In this document: piece after piece, positions 6,600 to 6,715 of the stretch
Layout of the letters: the number at the start of each line of letters is the position of its first letter
Position numbering within the stretch: position 1 is the first letter of the stretch
Assembly: GCA_020355985.1 (NCBI GenBank)
Contig: CP070628.1
Coordinates: 23,106-29,820 of the forward strand
Direction of reading: 5' to 3'
DNA length: 6,715 bases
Source of the DNA: Nitrospirota bacterium
Lineage (GTDB): Bacteria; Nitrospirota; Nitrospiria; Nitrospirales; UBA8639
Notes under the pieces: generated by a model
Told to the model about the DNA's origin: nothing
What the model saw: the letters and a program-made list of their open reading frames with translations, nothing else
The model's database searches: none
Made by a program: the position numbers and the translations under genes

Positions 6600-6640
6600 T
6601 CTCTGCGTCCTCTGTGCCTCAAGCGAAGCGGGCGGTGAAT
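6600..6640. repeat. Fragment resembling a dispersed intergenic repeat
   Basis: The stretch CTCTGCGTCCTCTGTGCCTC (6601-6620) followed by GCGGTGAAT (6632-6640) resembles a repeat family I recall from intergenic regions of deltaproteobacteria and other environmental bacteria. It is internally near-repetitive (CTCTGCGTC, then CTCTGTGCC). Only one copy lies here, so the assignment rests on memory. The rest of 6544-6715 shows no supported gene. Confidence 0.35.
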
Positions 6641-6715
6641 ATAGACTCCACATACCTACTTAGTAAAACTGACATCTAAAGCTTAGCTGAAGGTTTAAAT
6701 GGCCAATCAATTCCA

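Noticed and set aside
6699..6715. ATG at 6699 with AAGG 5 nt upstream as the start of a divergent gene
   Set aside because: Only about five codons are visible before the window ends, too few to support a gene.

Overview
The window is a glyoxylate-shunt locus. It carries the 3' part of a malate synthase gene and an isocitrate lyase gene on the + strand. On the - strand it carries an isocitrate dehydrogenase kinase/phosphatase gene (aceK) and an NtrC-type sigma-54 response regulator. The mix suggests a Gram-negative proteobacterium in the broad sense. A deltaproteobacterium (Desulfobacterota) is my best guess, from the regulator's C-terminal Fis-type helix-turn-helix wording, the moderate GC of most genes and the style of the intergenic palindromes. 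This placement is inference, not something the sequence proves.

Layout. Positions 2-1498 (+) hold malate synthase, cut by the left window edge. Positions 1499-1822 are a 324-bp non-coding gap with a candidate promoter and a G-rich ribosome binding site at its end. Positions 1823-3106 (+) hold isocitrate lyase, interrupted at 2138-2140 by an in-frame TAA. Only 35 bp separate it from the end of aceK (3142-4875, - strand), which is convergent. Positions 4876-5127 are an intergenic stretch full of inverted repeats. Positions 5128-6543 (-) hold the response regulator. Positions 6544-6715 show no supported gene, only a fragment that looks like a dispersed intergenic repeat.

How the genes fit. Isocitrate lyase splits isocitrate to succinate and glyoxylate. 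Malate synthase condenses glyoxylate with acetyl-CoA. AceK inactivates isocitrate dehydrogenase by phosphorylation, so isocitrate is diverted into the shunt. Together they allow growth on acetate or fatty acids. The regulator might control the locus, but nothing in the sequence proves this.

The most notable observation is the isocitrate lyase. The reading frame continues without any shift across the stop, and the family's Tyr-Pro-Asp-Gln-Ser-Leu-Tyr-Pro stretch reads Phe-Leu-Asp-stop-Ser-Leu-Tyr-Pro. The enzyme is therefore either freshly inactivated, affected by a sequence error, or read through in an undescribed way. TAA also terminates aceK and the regulator, which argues against a changed genetic code. 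I see no mobile element, CRISPR array, tRNA or rRNA. Apart from the broken lyase and the unusual malate synthase, the gene content is known biology rather than a new system.
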